Part shown: piece by piece, positions 13,957-16,236 of the stretch
How the letters are laid out: every line of letters starts with the position of its first letter
How positions within the stretch are numbered: the first letter of the stretch is position 1
DNA from: Pseudomonadota bacterium
Lineage (GTDB): Bacteria; Pseudomonadota; Alphaproteobacteria; Rhizobiales; Beijerinckiaceae
Assembly (NCBI GenBank): GCA_028876585.1
Contig: JAGWRL010000004.1
Coordinates: 1-16,236, forward strand
Direction: 5' to 3'
DNA: 16,236 bases
Program-made: the position numbers and the translations under genes
Notes under the pieces: model-generated
Seen by the model: only the letters and a program-made list of their open reading frames with translations
Databases searched by the model: none
What the model was told of the DNA's origin: nothing

Positions 13957-16236
13957 TCAGCCGCGATCCAGGCTGCGCGTCACAATGTCGCGCACGTCGG
14001 CGGAGAGCGCGGCGCGGGCGGCGATGCGCGCCAGCGCCGCCTCGGCCCTGGCGCGCCGGCCCGCCTCCAGCGAGCGCCAGGAGCGCAGCGCCGTCAGCAA
14101 CCGCGCGGCGATCTGCGGATTGGAGCCGTCGAGATGCAGCACGATGTCGGCGAGGAACTCGTAACCGGCGCCGTCGGCGCGGTTGAACTGGGTCTGATTG
14201 GCGGTGAAGCCGCCAACCAGCGCGCGCGTGCGGTTGGGGTTGGCGAGCGAGAAGGCGTGATGGCGCATCAACGCCTGCACGCGGTCGAGCGTCGTGGTCT
14301 CGCCGATCTGCGCCTGCAACGCGAACCACTTGTCGAGGATCAGCGGTTCGGCGGCGTAGATCCGGCCGAAATTCTCGAACGCCTGCTCGCGCGCGGCGCC
14401 CGGCTGGATCGCCAAAGCGGCGAGCGCGCCGAATTTCTCGGTCATGTTCTCGGCCTGCGCATATTGCCGGGCGGCGAGATCGGCGCCCTCGACCGCGTCG
14501 CCGCAGACGACCATGGCGAGCGCGCCGTTGCGCAGGGCGCGCCGGCCGGCGCTGGCGGGATCGGGGCTGAACGGCCCCGGATTCTCCATCCCGGCGTGCA
14601 ATTGCTTCAGCGCCGCAGCATGCGCGCGGCCAAGCTTGCCGCGCAGCGTTTCGCGCGCGGCGCGGATCGCGTCGGGATCGACGTCGCGGCCGATCTCGCG
14701 CGCGATGTCGGCTTCCCCCGGCAATTGCAGCGCGAGCGCGGCGAATGCGGGGTCAATCCCAGCGGCGAGCGCGTCGGCGACCACCGAGCCATAGGCGGCG
14801 ACGAAGGCGGAATCGACCTGCGGCGCGCCGCCGTCGCGGATCGTCTGGACCGAACGCTTCAGCAGGTCGACCGCGAGCGTCTGCAATGATTGCCAGCGGT
14901 TGAACGGATCGCTGTCGCGCGACAGCAGCGCCAGATGGTCGGCCGGCGTCAGATCGTCCTCGACCGTCACCGGCGCGGAGAAGCCGCGCAACGCCGACAA
15001 AGCCGGCCGGCGCGCCACGTTGCGGAAGGTGACGACGCGGCTCGCGCTCTCCAGCGCGAACACGCCGCGCTCGAGTTCCAGCGGCGAAGCGTCGGCCGAG
15101 ACGAGCGGCAGATCGCCGCGCTCCGCGTCAACCAGACCGAGCCGCACGGGAATTGTCGCCGGCAGCTTCTCCGGCTGGCCGGGCGTCGGCTCCAGCGACT
15201 GCGACAGTTCGACCCGGAATGTCTGCGCCGCCGCGTCGTGATGGGTGGCGACCTTCAGCCGCGGCGTGCCGGCCTGACTGTACCAGCGCTTGAACACCGT
15301 GAGATCGCGGCCGGAGACGTCGGCGAAGCAGGTGAGGAATTCCTCGATCGTCGCCGCCGTGCCGTCGCAGCGCTCGAAATAGAGGTCCATGCCTTTGCGG
15401 AACGCTTCGGCGCCGATCAGCGTCTTCAGCATCCGGATCACCTCGGCGCCCTTCTGATAGACGGTCGCGGTGTAGAAATTGTTGATCTCGTGATAGACCT
15501 CGGGCCGCACGTTATGCGCCAGCGGCCCGGCGTCCTCGGGGAATTGCGCCGCCTTCAGCGTGCGCACGTCGGCGATGCGCTTGACCGGCGCCGAGCGCTG
15601 GTCGGCGGTGAAATCCTGATCGCGGAAGACGGTCAGGCCCTCCTTCAGGCAGAGTTGGAACCAGTCGCGGCAGGTGATGCGGTTGCCGGTCCAGTTGTGG
15701 AAATACTCGTGCGCGATGACGCCCTCGATGCCCGCGTAATCGTCGTCGGTCGCAGTCTCGGGCGAGGCGAGCACGTATTTGTCGTTGAAGACGTTGAGAC
15801 CCTTGTTCTCCATCGCTCCCATATTGAAGTCGGAGACGGCGACGACGTTGAACACGTCGAGATCGTATTCGCGGCCGTAAGTCCGCTCGTCCCACGCCAT
15901 CGAGCGCTTCAGCGCGTCCATGGCGTAGGCCGCGCGCGTCTCCTTGCCAGGTTCGGTGTAGATTCCGAGTTCGACCCGCCGGCCGGACATCGTGACGAAT
16001 TCGTCGCCAAGCCGGGAGAGGTCGCCGGCGACGAGGGCGAAGAGATAGCTCGGCTTGGGGAACGGATCGTTCCACGCCGCGAAATGCCGCCCGCCGGGAA
16101 GCTCGCCCGCGCCGGTCGGATTGCCGTTCGACAGAAGGATGGGATAGGCCGCCTTGTCCGCCTCGATCCGCGTCGTATAGACGGCGAGATTGTCCGGCCG
16201 GTCGAGGAAATAGGTGATGCGGCGGAAGCCCTCGGC
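13957..16236 (-). CDS. pepN: Aminopeptidase N, N-terminus cut by window edge
   Basis: The frame is open from the right edge to a TGA at 13957, showing 759 residues. The visible part begins at the [14 protein letters not shown] block, which falls near residue 122 of E. coli PepN, so roughly the first 120 residues are outside the window. It is a gluzincin M1 metallopeptidase. The GAMEN substrate motif is at visible residues 140-144, zinc site HEYFH is at 176-180 with the third ligand Glu199 (HExxHx18E), and catalytic Tyr260 is in TVYQKG. The middle and helical C-terminal domains of the bacterial PepN type follow without a break. It removes N-terminal amino acids from cytoplasmic peptides, and no signal peptide would be expected. 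All key residues are present. It is the upstream neighbour of the PleC-like kinase gene on the same strand. Confidence 0.96.
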   Translation of the reverse strand, partial: AEGFRRITYFLDRPDNLAVYTTRIEADKAAYPILLSNGNPTGAGELPGGRHFAAWNDPFPKPSYLFALVAGDLSRLGDEFVTMSGRRVELGIYTEPGKETRAAYAMDALKRSMAWDERTYGREYDLDVFNVVAVSDFNMGAMENKGLNVFNDKYVLASPETATDDDYAGIEGVIAHEYFHNWTGNRITCRDWFQLCLKEGLTVFRDQDFTADQRSAPVKRIADVRTLKAAQFPEDAGPLAHNVRPEVYHEINNFYTATVYQKGAEVIRMLKTLIGAEAFRKGMDLYFERCDGTAATIEEFLTCFADVSGRDLTVFKRWYSQAGTPRLKVATHHDAAAQTFRVELSQSLEPTPGQPEKLPATIPVRLGLVDAERGDLPLVSADASPLELERGVFALESASRVVTFRNVARRPALSALRGFSAPVTVEDDLTPADHLALLSRDSDPFNRWQSLQTLAVDLLKRSVQTIRDGGAPQVDSAFVAAYGSVVADALAAGIDPAFAALALQLPGEADIAREIGRDVDPDAIRAARETLRGKLGRAHAAALKQLHAGMENPGPFSPDPASAGRRALRNGALAMVVCGDAVEGADLAARQYAQAENMTEKFGALAALAIQPGAAREQAFENFGRIYAAEPLILDKWFALQAQIGETTTLDRVQALMRHHAFSLANPNRTRALVGGFTANQTQFNRADGAGYEFLADIVLHLDGSNPQIAARLLTALRSWRSLEAGRRARAEAALARIAARAALSADVRDIVTRSLDRG

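Overview
This is a GC-rich, densely coded chromosomal window. It contains eleven apparent protein genes and no stretch above about 240 bp without a gene. No tRNA, rRNA, CRISPR array, insertion sequence or phage gene was seen. The gene set points to an alphaproteobacterium of the Hyphomicrobiales (Rhizobiales) type: an IalB-family protein, a DUF2865 protein, a PleC-like kinase with two PAS domains, an alphaproteobacterial-style HspQ, a malyl-CoA-lyase-like enzyme and an orphan YejA. The genus cannot be fixed from the sequence; relatives of Bradyrhizobium, Methylobacterium or the Beijerinckiaceae would fit.

Layout. From 1 to 3200 three minus-strand genes run leftward: a YejA-type peptide-binding protein, a DsbA/FrnE-type oxidoreductase, and a tandem GNAT protein that leaves the left edge. 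The last two overlap by 4 bp. Divergent from them, at 3394-4116 on the plus strand, is an IalB-family exported protein closed by a clear intrinsic terminator. A short GC-rich palindromic repeat follows. A minus-strand run then covers 4292-8501. In transcription order it is DUF2865 exported protein, AsmA-family protein, CoA-ester lyase of the malyl-CoA lyase type, and HspQ, with gaps of only 48-74 bp. Upstream of DUF2865 is a perfect TTAA-N7-TTAA motif, the spacing of a CtrA box. A GbcA-like Rieske oxygenase (8633-9871, minus) stands next.

From 10105 to 11477 on the plus strand is a two-gene, ATGA-overlapping operon. It encodes a soluble SPFH-domain protein and a 179-residue helical protein of unknown function. 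This is the least explained unit here. It converges, with an 8 bp gap, on a PleC-like membrane histidine kinase (11486-13795, minus). That kinase is preceded by two perfect hairpins and a small cluster of GANTC sites. Aminopeptidase N (pepN) runs off the right edge.

Most genes are core housekeeping or envelope functions. Items that deserve a second look are the SPFH pair, the possible cell-cycle control sites (CtrA box, GANTC cluster) near the PleC-like kinase and DUF2865, and the tandem acetyltransferase fusion. All functional calls rest on recalled family motifs; no database search was run.
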